Notes: generated by a model from the letters alone, not told the origin. DNA of 64,000 bases from Gluconacetobacter dulcium (GCF_014174165.1 NZ_JABEQN010000010.1:1-64000), one strand, 5' to 3'. Counted from the stretch's first letter, positions 45,296-58,961 are shown. Numbers and translations: made by a program.

Positions 45296-45366
45296 TTCAT
45301 TCTTGATACGAAACGAATGAGGATGCCGTCATGTTAGCGATAAAAATGAACGATTCTTTCATTTTT
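45296..45366. promoter_or_regulatory. Repeated TTCATT operator between receptor and Lrp gene
   Basis: Four copies of a TTCATT half-site occur in alternating orientation: 45296-45301, 45315-45320 (GAATGA, 5 of 6), 45345-45350 and 45358-45363. The last pair forms a perfect 9-bp inverted repeat (AAAAATGAA / TTCATTTTT, 45342-45366). Multiple spaced sites suit an Lrp-type octamer. Confidence 0.6.
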
Positions 45367-45383
45367 GGCCGGATCACTGAAAA

Positions 45384-45851
45384 GTGAAACAGTTTGACAT
45401 AGACGAAATCGACAAGCGAATCCTGCGTGTTCTGAGCGTCGACGGGCGCATATCGATTACGGATCTGGCGCGTCAGGCCGCGACCAGTACGGCGACCTGT
45501 TTCCGGCGCGTGCAGCGCCTGACAGAGGACGGCATCATCACCGGCTTCAGGGCCGATATCTGCCCGGCCTCGGTCGGACGCAGCGCCGTCATCGTCATGG
45601 GGGTCTGCCTGGACCGGCTGAACAAGCTGGCCTTCGCAGAATTCGAGGCCGCGATCCGCGACCATCCGCTGGTGATCTCGTGTCACCTCGTGTCGGGTGA
45701 ATTCGATTATCTGGTCACGATCCGGGCGTCGTCGATCGACGAGTTCAACGCGATCTATGGCGACTGGCTGGTCTCGCTGCCGGGTATCCGGATGACCAGG
45801 ACGTTCTTTTCCATGAAGGAGGTCGTCCAGCGGACCTACCTGCATTTCTGA
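45384..45851 (+). CDS. Lrp/AsnC-family regulator, divergent from a TonB receptor
   Basis: This 155-residue regulator has an HTH (IDKRILRVLSVDGRISITDL, then ATSTATCFRRVQRL) and a RAM domain (VISCHLVSGEFDYLVTIRAS). It starts with GTG at 45384. Local Lrp-type regulators usually control the gene beside them in response to one amino acid, here the divergent TonB receptor. The operator array in the gap is its probable target and would also allow autoregulation. Confidence 0.92.
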   Translation: MKQFDIDEIDKRILRVLSVDGRISITDLARQAATSTATCFRRVQRLTEDGIITGFRADICPASVGRSAVIVMGVCLDRLNKLAFAEFEAAIRDHPLVISCHLVSGEFDYLVTIRASSIDEFNAIYGDWLVSLPGIRMTRTFFSMKEVVQRTYLHF

Positions 45852-45983
45852 CCCGCGTTTGCCCACCGGCGCATCGGCAGGTCCCGCCCGCTGACGCCAG
45901 AGCGAAAGCGGGCATGGAATCGCATCGCCCCAGCGGGTGGAGACGCCGCGTGACAGAACGGCCCCGCGCGGGTCCGGCCAGGG

Positions 45984-46022
45984 CCGGTCAGATCATCCGG
46001 TCAGATCATCCGGTCAGATCAT
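45984..46022. repeat. Three perfect 13-bp tandem repeats at the cysE stop codon
   Basis: The unit CCGGTCAGATCAT occurs three times without mismatch. The last copy contains the final codons of cysE (Met-Ile-stop on the minus strand), so the gene end has been copied twice downstream. Confidence 0.9.
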
Positions 46023-46877
46023 GTAGTCGATCGGCGGGAGCATCTGGTCCATCGTGAAGGCCGGCAGGGCGCTGTGGCGGGTGCCGACCGGCCGCGCCGG
46101 GTTGCCGACGACGGTGGTGAAGGGCGGCACGGATTCCAGCACGATCGACCCGGCGCCGACCTTCGCCCCCTCACCCAGTTCGATATTGCCCAGCACCTTG
46201 GCGCCGGCGCCGATCAGCACGCCGCGCCGCACCTTGGGGTGGCGGTCGCCGACATTCTTGCCGGTGCCGCCCAGCGTCACGCCCTGGAGCAGCGACACGT
46301 CGTCTTCCAGCACCGAGGTCTCGCCGATCACGATTCCGGTGCCGTGATCGAACAGGATGCGCCGGCCCAGCCGCGCCGCCGGGTGGATATCGACGGCGAA
46401 CAGTTCCGATGTGCGGCTTTGCAGATGCAGGGCCAGGTAACGCCGGCCGTTGTTCCACAGCCAGTGGGCCACGCGATAGCACTGCACCGCGTGATAGCCC
46501 TTGAAGAACAGGAACGGCGTCGCGTAGTTCGCCGTCGCCGGATCGCGCTCGCGGATCGCCACCAGGTCGGCGGCGGCGGCGGCGACGATCTGCGGATCGG
46601 CGGCGAACGCCTCGGTCACCAGTTCCGACAGCGCGTCATCGGCCACCGAGCGGTCGCCCAGCTTGCGCCCGATCAGCGCGGCCAGTCCGTTGGCGAAGGT
46701 GGCGTGGTTGCGGATGCCGGTGGCCAGCAGGCCGCGCACCAGCGGATCGTCACAGCCTTCGCAGCCCGCCGCGATATCCATCCACAGCCGTTCCTGGTCG
46801 ATGGAAACCAGTGTCGGCTCCGCAACGGCGCGGGTGCCGCGGGCCGCGGCCAGCGAAGTCGGGGAAATATCAGGCAT
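46014..46877 (-). CDS. cysE: Serine O-acetyltransferase
   Basis: This enzyme acetylates L-serine with acetyl-CoA, the first step of cysteine synthesis in the cytoplasm. The 287-residue protein has the N-terminal helical CysE domain (LWMDIAAGCEGCDDPLVRG; FKGYHAVQCYRVAHWLW) and the left-handed beta-helix. Active-site sequences are FAVDIHPAARLGRRILFDHG and GETSVLEDDVSLLQGVTLGG. The C-terminal Ile (DYMI) fits the rule that this tail inserts into cysteine synthase. The 3' end is tandemly triplicated. Confidence 0.95.
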   Translation of the reverse strand: MPDISPTSLAAARGTRAVAEPTLVSIDQERLWMDIAAGCEGCDDPLVRGLLATGIRNHATFANGLAALIGRKLGDRSVADDALSELVTEAFAADPQIVAAAAADLVAIRERDPATANYATPFLFFKGYHAVQCYRVAHWLWNNGRRYLALHLQSRTSELFAVDIHPAARLGRRILFDHGTGIVIGETSVLEDDVSLLQGVTLGGTGKNVGDRHPKVRRGVLIGAGAKVLGNIELGEGAKVGAGSIVLESVPPFTTVVGNPARPVGTRHSALPAFTMDQMLPPIDYMI

Positions 46878-46957
46878 GAAACCGGTCCTGTCAGCGGAAG
46901 GAACGATATGGGAGGGCGCCGCCCCGTTGACCAGAGGCGGCCTTGCGACGCGACGCG

Positions 46958-48193
46958 CTACAGGCCCATCGCGTGGCGGACGAAGGCACGCCGCAGCGCG
47001 GGCATGCGATGCACACCGGCCAGCCCGAGGTCCCGTGCGCGGCGCAGCACGGGATTGTCGTTGCCGAACAGTCGCTCCAGCATGTCGGTCGCGGCCAGCA
47101 TCAGCATGTTGGCGGGGCGACAGCGTGCCTGATACTGGCGCAGCAGGGACGGTGCGCCCAAATCCTCGCCCCGCGCATGGGCGGCGATCAGTACGTCGGA
47201 GAGCGCCGCCACGTCGCGAAAGCCCAGATTGAGCCCCTGCCCGGCGATGGGATGGATGCCGTGCGCGGCATCGCCCACCAGCACCATCCGCGTGTCGAAA
47301 TAGCGCTGCGCATATTGCGCCGACAGCGGGTAGACCCAGCGCCGCCCGACCGGAGTGACCCGGCCCAGCCAGTCGCCCATGCGACGCTGGATCTCGTGCG
47401 CGAAGGCATCGTGCGGCAAGGCCGCCATGCGCCGCGCCAGCGCGTCGCTTTCCGACCAGACGATGGCGGAGAGGTTCGGATGCTCGGGCGTCGCGGCCAT
47501 CGGCAGTTGCGCGAACGGTCCGGCAGGCAGGAAATGTTCCAGCGCACGGTTGTTATGCGGATGCTCGTGCGCCACGGCGCAGACGATGCCGCTCTGATGA
47601 TAGGGCAGCCGGGTGATGCCGATCCGCGCCTGATCGCGCAGCGCGGAGCGCCGCCCCTCGGCCGCCACGATCAGCCGGGCACCGAAGGTGCGGCCCGATT
47701 GCATCCGCACCCGCGCGCCTTCGGCAGTGCGGGTTATCGTCGCCTCGTCCGGCGCCAGTACCGTGAGCAGGTCATGGGCATGGAGTGCGCGGTTCAGCGC
47801 CACGCGCAGCGCGCGGGCCTCGATCATCCAGCCGAAGGGCTGCTCGGCATCCTGCCGCCCGAATTCCAGGAACAGGGGCGAAGGCTTCTCGCCGGGTCGG
47901 CCGTCGGAGACGCGGATTTCCTCGATCGGGCAGGCCAGGAGCGGCAGCAGGCCCCACACCCCGGCATCCTCCAGCAGACGACGCGGGCCGGCGGCGATGG
48001 CATACGCGCGGCCGTCGAAGGCCGGGTCTTCCATCGGCGGCAGCGCCGCGCGATCGACGATGGCCACGCGCAGGCCCGCCACCGCCAGGCGGCAGGCCAG
48101 CGTGGCGCCGACCGGCCCTGCCCCCACGATGCAGACATCCACATCGTCCTGCCCGGTGCCGGTCTGGGGGTGGGACATCGTGCCTGCGGTCAT
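46958..48193 (-). CDS. ubiH: UbiH/UbiF/Coq6-family FAD monooxygenase
   Basis: This 411-residue ring hydroxylase is likely in ubiquinone synthesis. Signatures are VCIVGAGPVGATLACRLA (FAD fold) and GDAAHGIHPIAGQGLNLG (second FAD motif). The position hydroxylated (C1, C5 or C6) cannot be told from sequence alone, so the ubiH symbol is tentative. The start is ATG 48193 or 48178. It is divergent from glnK across 247 bp. Confidence 0.88.
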   Translation of the reverse strand: MTAGTMSHPQTGTGQDDVDVCIVGAGPVGATLACRLAVAGLRVAIVDRAALPPMEDPAFDGRAYAIAAGPRRLLEDAGVWGLLPLLACPIEEIRVSDGRPGEKPSPLFLEFGRQDAEQPFGWMIEARALRVALNRALHAHDLLTVLAPDEATITRTAEGARVRMQSGRTFGARLIVAAEGRRSALRDQARIGITRLPYHQSGIVCAVAHEHPHNNRALEHFLPAGPFAQLPMAATPEHPNLSAIVWSESDALARRMAALPHDAFAHEIQRRMGDWLGRVTPVGRRWVYPLSAQYAQRYFDTRMVLVGDAAHGIHPIAGQGLNLGFRDVAALSDVLIAAHARGEDLGAPSLLRQYQARCRPANMLMLAATDMLERLFGNDNPVLRRARDLGLAGVHRMPALRRAFVRHAMGL

Positions 48194-48275
48194 GAGTGTG
48201 GTCCTGCAATAGCCGTTCCGGCCCGATGGCCCTGCGGCGAGAATGATCCGTTCCGGTGCGCGCGCCCATAATTAA

Positions 48276-50161
<1,886 letters not shown>

Positions 50162-50194
50162 TCGGTCGCCATCTCTTCTTCCGCCGACCAGAAC

Positions 50195-50230
50195 AGGCCG
50201 GACCGGGCATTGCCCCGGTCCGGCCTTTTT
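50195..50230 (+). terminator. Terminator of glnK-amtB
   Basis: A 12-bp perfect stem (GGCCGGACCGGG / CCCGGTCCGGCC) flanked by A-T pairing is followed by TTTTT. Confidence 0.95.
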
Positions 50231-50335
50231 CTTTCCGTATTCGGATCATGATGTTATGAAACAGGATGCAGACCCGATGGCCCGTCGCGGCATGATGCCC
50301 GCCGGCTCGTTCTGAACGGAAAGGATCGCACTTCC

Positions 50336-50842
50336 ATGGCTATTGCGCTTCGTGGCCGGATTGCCGTTGCCCTGCTTCTTGCCGCGCCCGCGGCGCCCCT
50401 GCTCGCCCCCCAGGCCCACGCCGTCAGCGCGGCGCAGGCGTGCTACCAGAAATTCAACGCCGAACGGAAAGCCGGTACCGTCAAGGGCCAGACCTACAAG
50501 GAGTTCAAGGCGGCGCAGTGCGCGACGCCCGAGGCCGCTGCCGCTGCCCCCGCGACACCCGCCACGCCGGCGGCTCCTGCAACCGCGGCGACTCCTGCCG
50601 CCCCGGCTGCCCCTGCCGCTCCTGTTGCGGCTGCCGCGCCGGCCGCCGCTGCCGCCGGCAGCGCGGTGCTGCCCAACGCGGTCTCGGCGCAATATGCCAG
50701 CGAGAGCGCGGGCAAGGCCCGCATGCACACCTGCCTGGACCAGTACAAGGCCAACAAGGCGACCAACGCCAATGGCGGCCTGAAATGGATCCAGAAGGGC
50801 GGCGGCTATTACAGCGTCTGCAACGCCCACCTGAAGGGCTGA
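50336..50842 (+). CDS. Exported Ala/Pro-rich protein with paired Cys motifs
   Basis: This 168-residue product has a signal peptide (IAVALLLAAPAAPLLAPQAH). Two short Cys-containing blocks (QACYQKFNAERKAGTVKGQT and RMHTCLDQYKANKATN, the latter ending SVCNAHLKG) flank a linker of about 50 residues. The linker is made of Ala, Pro and Thr (repeats such as APATPATPAAPATAATPAAP). The Cys blocks recall PsiF-like repeats. The linker would be flexible, spanning the periplasm or wall. The function is unknown. AAGGA precedes the ATG at 50336. Confidence 0.8.
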   Translation: MAIALRGRIAVALLLAAPAAPLLAPQAHAVSAAQACYQKFNAERKAGTVKGQTYKEFKAAQCATPEAAAAAPATPATPAAPATAATPAAPAAPAAPVAAAAPAAAAAGSAVLPNAVSAQYASESAGKARMHTCLDQYKANKATNANGGLKWIQKGGGYYSVCNAHLKG

Positions 50843-50850
50843 TGCCGGCC

Positions 50851-50883
50851 GGTTGCGACGGGGCGCCCGGCCCCGTCGCAACC
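50851..50883. terminator. Bidirectional terminator
   Basis: A perfect 14-bp stem (GGTTGCGACGGGGC / GCCCCGTCGCAACC) with loop GCCCG sits between two convergent genes, 2 bases from the minus-strand stop codon. Confidence 0.75.
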
Positions 50884-50885
50884 CA

Positions 50886-53828
<2,943 letters not shown>

Positions 53829-53897
53829 CAGGGCCGCCGCGCGGCAGGCGACGATTGCCGGACAAGACAGCGGGCGGCTGGGGCGATAGAAAACCTC

Positions 53898-56150
53898 ATG
53901 GTCCATGCGAGTCTAGACAAACGCCCCCCCGCGCGAAAGCCGGAAAGCGCCGGCCGGCCGCGCGTCGCGGTGCTGTTGCCGCTGCCCTTTCCCGGCCCGT
54001 TCGACTACGCCGTGCCCCCCGCGCTGACCGACCTGCAACCGGGCGACATCGTCAGCGTACCGCTGGGCCGCCGGACCGAAACCGGCGTGGTGTGGGACCA
54101 GACCCCTGCCCTGCCGCCGGAATTCACGCCCCCGCCGATGAAAGCCGTGGCGGACGGACGGCTGAAACCGGTGATCAGCCGGCTGGACCAGCCGCCCCTG
54201 CCCGGTGCTCTGCGCCGCTTCGTCGACTGGGTGGCGGCCTATACGCTCTCCCCCCCCGGCATGGTGCTGGCCATGGCGCTGCGCACCGCCGCCACCGCGC
54301 CCGTCACCCCGACCACGGGCTGGGCCGTCGCCGAACCGCCGCCCGACCTGCGCGAGACCCCCGCCCGCCGCCGGGTGCTGGAGATTGTCGCCAGCGACGG
54401 CCCCCTGCCCGGCGCCGAACTGGCCCGGCGCGCGGGTGTGGGCACCAGCGTCGTGCGCGGCCTGGCCGATGCCGGCGCGCTGCGGGCCGTGGTGCTGAAG
54501 CCCGCGCCACCGTTTGCCGCGCCCGACCCCGCCCATTGCCCGCCGACCCTGGGGGACGGCCAGCAGGAGGCGGCACAGAGCCTGCGCGACCTCGCCGGAG
54601 CGGGCGGGTTTTCCGTCACGCTGCTGGAGGGCGTCACGGGCTCGGGCAAGACCGAGATCTATATGGAAGCCATCGCCGCCTGCCTGGAACGCGGACGGCA
54701 GGTGCTGGTACTGCTGCCGGAAATCGCGCTGTCGGCACAATGGACCGGCCGCTTCACCCGGCGTTTCGGCGCCGAGCCCGCGCTGTGGCATTCCGACCTG
54801 AGCCCGCGCCTGCGCCGCGTGACCTGGCACGCGGTGGCCGAAGGGACGGCGCGGGTGGTGGTGGGCGCGCGTTCGGCGCTGTTCCTGCCCTTTGCGGAAC
54901 TTGGGCTGATCATCGTCGATGAGGAGCATGAAAGCGCCTTCAAGCAGGAAGACGGCGTGACCTACCACGCGCGCGACATGGCGGTGGTGCGGGCGCGACT
55001 GGACCGCGCGCCGATCCTGCTGGTCTCCGCCACGCCCAGCCTGGAGACGCTGGCCAATGTCGGTGCCGGCCGCTACCGCCATCTGGCGCTGACCGCTCGC
55101 CATGGCGGGGCGACGATGCCCGAGGTGCGCACCATCGACATGCGCGCCCACCCGCCCGAGCGCGGACTGTTTCTCTCCCCCGTGCTGACCGAGGCGATGC
55201 AGGCGACGATGGCGCGCGGCGAACAGGCAATGCTGTTCCTCAACCGTCGCGGCTATGCGCCGCTGACGCTGTGCCGCACCTGCGGCCATCGCCTGCAATG
55301 CCCCAACTGCACCGCCTGGCTGGTGGAACATCGGGCGCGCCGCGTCATCACCTGCCACCATTGCGGCTATCAGGAGCCCACGCCGCCCACCTGCCCGTCC
55401 TGCCATGCCGAAGCCAGCCTGACCCCGATCGGCCCCGGCGTGGAGCGCATCACCGAGGAAGCGCGCGCCACCTTCCCCGATGCCCGCCTGCTGGTGATGG
55501 CCAGCGACACGCTGCCCGGCCCGGCCGCGACCGCCGACGCGGTGGCGCAGATCGCCCGGCGCGAGGTCGATCTGGTAATCGGCACGCAGATCGTCGCCAA
55601 GGGCTGGCATTTTCCGCATCTCACACTGGTCGGTGTGGTCGATGCCGATCTCGGGCTTGGCGGCGGCGACCTGCGCGCGGCGGAACGCACGGTGCAATTG
55701 CTGCATCAGGTCGCGGGCCGCGCCGGCCGCGCCGAGGCGCCCGGCACCGTGTTGCTGCAAAGCTATTGCACCGAGCACCCGGTGATGCAGGCCCTGGTCT
55801 CGGGCGATTTCGCCAGTTTCATGCGGCAGGAAGCCGAGCAGCGCCGCCCCGGCTTCTGGCCCCCGTTCGGCCGTCTGGCGGCCCTGATCGTCAGCGCCGA
55901 CACGCCGGAAGCCGCCGATGCGACCGCCCGCGCCCTGGGCGCCGGCGCGCCGCGCGGCGACGGCTTGCAGGTTCTCGGCCCGGCGCCGGCACCGCTGGCC
56001 ATCCTGCGCGGCCGCCACCGAAGGCGGCTGCTCCTGCGCGCCCGGCGCGAAATCGCGCTGCAACCGATCGTGCGACAATGGCTGGAACGGGTAGCGCCGG
56101 AACGCGGCGCGCGGATCGACGTCGATATCGATCCTGTTTCGTTTCTTTGA
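53898..56150 (+). CDS. priA: Primosomal protein N' (replication restart helicase)
   Basis: This 750-residue 3'-to-5' DNA helicase reloads the replisome at stalled forks. It has the N-terminal DNA-binding domain (VAVLLPLPFPGPFDYAVP), Walker A LLEGVTGSGKTEIY near residue 247 and the DEEH box in LIIVDEEHESAF. The eight-cysteine zinc domain (CRTCGHRLQCPNC and CHHCGYQEPTPPTCPSC) and QIVAKGWHFPHLTLVGV follow. I start at the ATG at 53898 (MVHASLDKR). The frame is open far upstream but that part is antisense to xerC and pip. Confidence 0.96.
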   Translation: MVHASLDKRPPARKPESAGRPRVAVLLPLPFPGPFDYAVPPALTDLQPGDIVSVPLGRRTETGVVWDQTPALPPEFTPPPMKAVADGRLKPVISRLDQPPLPGALRRFVDWVAAYTLSPPGMVLAMALRTAATAPVTPTTGWAVAEPPPDLRETPARRRVLEIVASDGPLPGAELARRAGVGTSVVRGLADAGALRAVVLKPAPPFAAPDPAHCPPTLGDGQQEAAQSLRDLAGAGGFSVTLLEGVTGSGKTEIYMEAIAACLERGRQVLVLLPEIALSAQWTGRFTRRFGAEPALWHSDLSPRLRRVTWHAVAEGTARVVVGARSALFLPFAELGLIIVDEEHESAFKQEDGVTYHARDMAVVRARLDRAPILLVSATPSLETLANVGAGRYRHLALTARHGGATMPEVRTIDMRAHPPERGLFLSPVLTEAMQATMARGEQAMLFLNRRGYAPLTLCRTCGHRLQCPNCTAWLVEHRARRVITCHHCGYQEPTPPTCPSCHAEASLTPIGPGVERITEEARATFPDARLLVMASDTLPGPAATADAVAQIARREVDLVIGTQIVAKGWHFPHLTLVGVVDADLGLGGGDLRAAERTVQLLHQVAGRAGRAEAPGTVLLQSYCTEHPVMQALVSGDFASFMRQEAEQRRPGFWPPFGRLAALIVSADTPEAADATARALGAGAPRGDGLQVLGPAPAPLAILRGRHRRRLLLRARREIALQPIVRQWLERVAPERGARIDVDIDPVSFL

Positions 56151-56290
56151 CGCCTGCGCAGGACAGGGTTGCAAACACTGGACCGATCTAAAAACCATTT
56201 CATTCGGCGCGGCGGGCGCATGACCTTATGACGGGTAGAGACCAATCGTGGCACACGCCGCCCTGAACGCGTCCAAGGGAGAAATGACCA

Positions 56291-57457
56291 TTGAATCGTC
56301 GCGACCTCTTCACCGCCGCCGCCGGTGCGACCCTTCTGCCCGCTCTGGCCGGCGTGTCACGCGCCGGCACGGTGTCGGGCGACGCGGTTCCCACCGGTTC
56401 GCTGGAAGTCGTTGCCGAATTCTATGGCCCCGGTCCCTCGGGCATTGCCGTCACGCCGGATAACCGCATCTTCGTCGGTTTTCCACGCCATGCCGAGAAC
56501 CACCGCAAGGCCACGCTCGCCGAACTGAAGGGCGATGTCCTGGTGCCCTATCCCGACAAGGCCCTCAGCCTGCCATCCTCAGCCAGCCCGGACCACCGGC
56601 TGGTCTCGATCCACGGCATGACGACCGACAGCAAGGGGCGACTGTGGGCGATCGACGATGGCAAGATCGTCGGCCAGCCCATTGCGCCAGGGGCGGCGAA
56701 GGTGATCGGCATAGACCCGGCAACCGACAGGCTGATTGCCAGTATCGTGCTGAAGGCGCCGGCCATGCGGCCCGACAGCCATATGAACGATCTGCGCGTC
56801 GATTTGACGCACGGCGCGCTGGGCACGGCGTATGTCGCGGATTCCTCCTTCGGCACCTCGCCAGCGTTGGTCGTGGTCGATATCGCGACCGGCCGCCAGC
56901 GGCGCGTGCTGGCCGATCATCCATCGACCCAGGCCGAGAAAGGGTTCCTGACGGTGCTGGATGGGCGCCCGTTGCGCTACGACCCCAGGAACCCGACCTT
57001 TCCGATCGGCGGGGTGGACAGCATCACCCTCAGCCCGGATAGCACGCGGCTTTATTACTCACCGCTGACCAGCCGCCGCCTCTACAGCATTCCGACCGCG
57101 CTGCTGTCGAATTTCGACGCGACCGAGGAACAGCTTGCCGCCGGCGTCACCGATCACGGCGAGAAGGTCATGACCGACGGCATAGCAACCGACGCCCAGG
57201 GCAGGATTTACCTGACGGCCAGCGAGCATGATTCCATCATGCGCTGGCTGCCGGAAGACGGCAGGATCGAGGTTGTGGCGCGCGACCCGCGCATCGTCTG
57301 GCCGGACGGAATCTTCGTCACGGCCGACCATGTCTATTGCACGCTGGGGCAGTGGAACCGTCTGCCGGGCTTCAACGGCGGCAAGGATCTGCGCCAGCCG
57401 CCCTATCTGCTGATCCGCGCACCGATCACGCCGCCTATCCGCGAAGATCAGCGCTGA
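56291..57457 (+). CDS. Exported yellow/major-royal-jelly-like beta-propeller protein
   Basis: This 388-residue protein starts with TTG at 56291 (GGGAG 10 bases upstream). It carries a twin-arginine-like leader (NRRDLFTAAAGATLLPALAG). The propeller repeats read PSGIAVTPDNRIFVGFPRH, GRLWAIDDGK, SITLSPDSTRLYYSPLTSRR and GIATDAQGRIYLTASEHD. The MRJP/yellow family is related to SMP-30 sugar lactonases. No safe metal-site assignment can be made, so enzyme activity is unproven. It follows priA and has no obvious partner. Confidence 0.85.
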   Translation: MNRRDLFTAAAGATLLPALAGVSRAGTVSGDAVPTGSLEVVAEFYGPGPSGIAVTPDNRIFVGFPRHAENHRKATLAELKGDVLVPYPDKALSLPSSASPDHRLVSIHGMTTDSKGRLWAIDDGKIVGQPIAPGAAKVIGIDPATDRLIASIVLKAPAMRPDSHMNDLRVDLTHGALGTAYVADSSFGTSPALVVVDIATGRQRRVLADHPSTQAEKGFLTVLDGRPLRYDPRNPTFPIGGVDSITLSPDSTRLYYSPLTSRRLYSIPTALLSNFDATEEQLAAGVTDHGEKVMTDGIATDAQGRIYLTASEHDSIMRWLPEDGRIEVVARDPRIVWPDGIFVTADHVYCTLGQWNRLPGFNGGKDLRQPPYLLIRAPITPPIREDQR

Positions 57458-57519
57458 ACAGCCAAAGGGAAAAGCCGCCGAAAACAGCCTGATCACGGCT
57501 GGCGCGCGAACGCCTGGGG

Positions 57520-58305
57520 TCAGGCGCCCTCGCCCACATCCTTCACCGATGCATCGGCCGTTCCCTTGAGCCAATAACCCGATGCCTTGAGCCATGCCGG
57601 GGCGATTGCGCGCTCTTCCAGCAGATAGCGGCGCACCGCCTTCGCCACGCTGGCCTCGGCCCCGACCCAGACGAAGGTGCTGGCCGGGATTTCGATCCCG
57701 GCCAGCACGTCGAGGATGCCTCCCGCCTGATCCGCCGCCTCCATGGGCCGATGGACCCAATGCGCGTCATGCCGCGCGGGTGTCGTGAACGCCTGCTCGT
57801 CATCGGCGCCCGGCACGGCCACCACCGTCGTGACCCGGTCATGGGCCGAAAGTTCCTCGACCCGTCGGCCGATGGCGGGAAGCGCCGTTTCGTCGCCGAT
57901 CAGAAGCCATTCATCCACCGGGCCGGCGATGACCTGCGACCCGCGCGGACCGGCGATTTCCAGCCTGTCTCCGACCCTGGCCGCCCGCGCCCAGGCGGCG
58001 GCGGGACCGCCATCGTGGTTCACGAAATCCAGGATCAGGGTCCCGGCCCGCGGGTCGTAGCGGCGCGGCGTATAATCCCGTCGCGTCATTTCGCCATTGA
58101 GGTCGGGTACGAAAATCTTGATGTGGTCGTCAGGCGACGCGCTGACGAAGCCGTCGAGGTCGGCGCCGGTCAGCGTTACCCGGATCATGTGCGGGGTCAG
58201 GCGCTCCACAGCCGCAACGTCCAGATCGCGCCGCTTCAGTTCATGCCGCACCCGCTGAATCACGGGACCATCCCCGCGACCGTGAAGGGATTCGCTTTCG
58301 GTCAT
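57520..58305 (-). CDS. yqjH: Siderophore-interacting ferric reductase (YqjH/ViuB family)
   Basis: This 261-residue cytoplasmic flavoprotein reduces ferric siderophores to release iron. The FAD-binding motif is RRDYTPRRYD, and the substrate/NADPH lobe is EWLLIGDETALPAIGRRVEE and TFVWVGAEASVAKAVRRYL. I take the ATG at 58305, with GGAG 9 bases upstream. ATG 58320 is an alternative. It follows the PadR-type regulator by 19 bp, the same neighbour pair as yqjI-yqjH in E. coli, though here the genes run in the same direction. Confidence 0.9.
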   Translation of the reverse strand: MTESESLHGRGDGPVIQRVRHELKRRDLDVAAVERLTPHMIRVTLTGADLDGFVSASPDDHIKIFVPDLNGEMTRRDYTPRRYDPRAGTLILDFVNHDGGPAAAWARAARVGDRLEIAGPRGSQVIAGPVDEWLLIGDETALPAIGRRVEELSAHDRVTTVVAVPGADDEQAFTTPARHDAHWVHRPMEAADQAGGILDVLAGIEIPASTFVWVGAEASVAKAVRRYLLEERAIAPAWLKASGYWLKGTADASVKDVGEGA

Positions 58306-58324
58306 CTGCCGCTCTCCCATGCCT

Positions 58325-58915
58325 TCACGCCTGCCCGATTTCACGGGCAACGGTGTCGAGCAGGTCGGCGATCTTCTGTTCCGCCGCCTGGTCCAGTCCG
58401 CCATTGCGCAAGCGCAGACGCAGCGCCGTCTTCAGGTTTTCCATGGCGCGCATCACCGGCATGGGGATGTTCCGGCGTCCACCGCCACATTCCGTGCCGG
58501 CGGCGGCCGAGCGAGCGAGAATTTCATCGAGCCCCGCACGGTTCGCGGCCAGGAACGCCTCGCCTTCCGGGGTGATGTGGTAGCTCTTGCGACCGTCTTC
58601 CTCGGCCAGGCGCGCATAGCCCGCTTCATCCAACCAGGTGAGCGTCGGGTAGATCACGCCGGGGCTCGGCGTGTAGCTGCCGCCGAACCGTTCCTCGATG
58701 GTGCGGATCAGCTCGTAGCCATAGGTCGGCTTGTCGGCGATCAGGCTGAGGACCAGCAGGCGCATTTCGCCGTAATCCAGCAGCCGGTTGCGGCCCCCGT
58801 GGCGGCCACCGCCGCCCCGGCCGTGATGCCGGCCCCGCCCCAAGAACGCGGAAAAACCCTCAGCGGAAAAGAAGCGGCGATCGCAACCGCCGTCATGTCT
58901 GTTTCTGTATTTCAT
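58325..58915 (-). CDS. yqjI: PadR-family regulator of YqjI type
   Basis: This 196-residue protein has a His/Gly/Arg-rich N-terminal extension (GRGRHHGRGGGGRHGGRN). A PadR winged helix follows (LVLSLIADKPTYGYELIRTI, then YTPSPGVIYPTLTWLDEAGY) and a helical C-terminal dimer domain. E. coli YqjI has the same layout, a metal-binding His-rich leader before PadR, and represses the ferric-siderophore reductase gene yqjH under nickel excess. This one likely controls its own operon with the reductase gene next door. The start is the ATG at 58915. Confidence 0.9.
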   Translation of the reverse strand: MKYRNRHDGGCDRRFFSAEGFSAFLGRGRHHGRGGGGRHGGRNRLLDYGEMRLLVLSLIADKPTYGYELIRTIEERFGGSYTPSPGVIYPTLTWLDEAGYARLAEEDGRKSYHITPEGEAFLAANRAGLDEILARSAAAGTECGGGRRNIPMPVMRAMENLKTALRLRLRNGGLDQAAEQKIADLLDTVAREIGQA

Positions 58916-58932
58916 GATTCCGATATGCATCC

Positions 58933-58961
58933 AGATATATCGGAACGTCAAGATATATCGG
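58933..58961 (-). promoter_or_regulatory. Double GATATATC operator before the PadR gene
   Basis: AGATATATCGG occurs twice (58933-58943 and 58951-58961), each centred on the perfect palindrome GATATATC, 18 bp apart. This is nearly two helical turns, so two dimers could bind one face. A related CCGATATGCAT half-site lies at 58919-58929. It is the likely target of the YqjI-type regulator. Confidence 0.65.
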
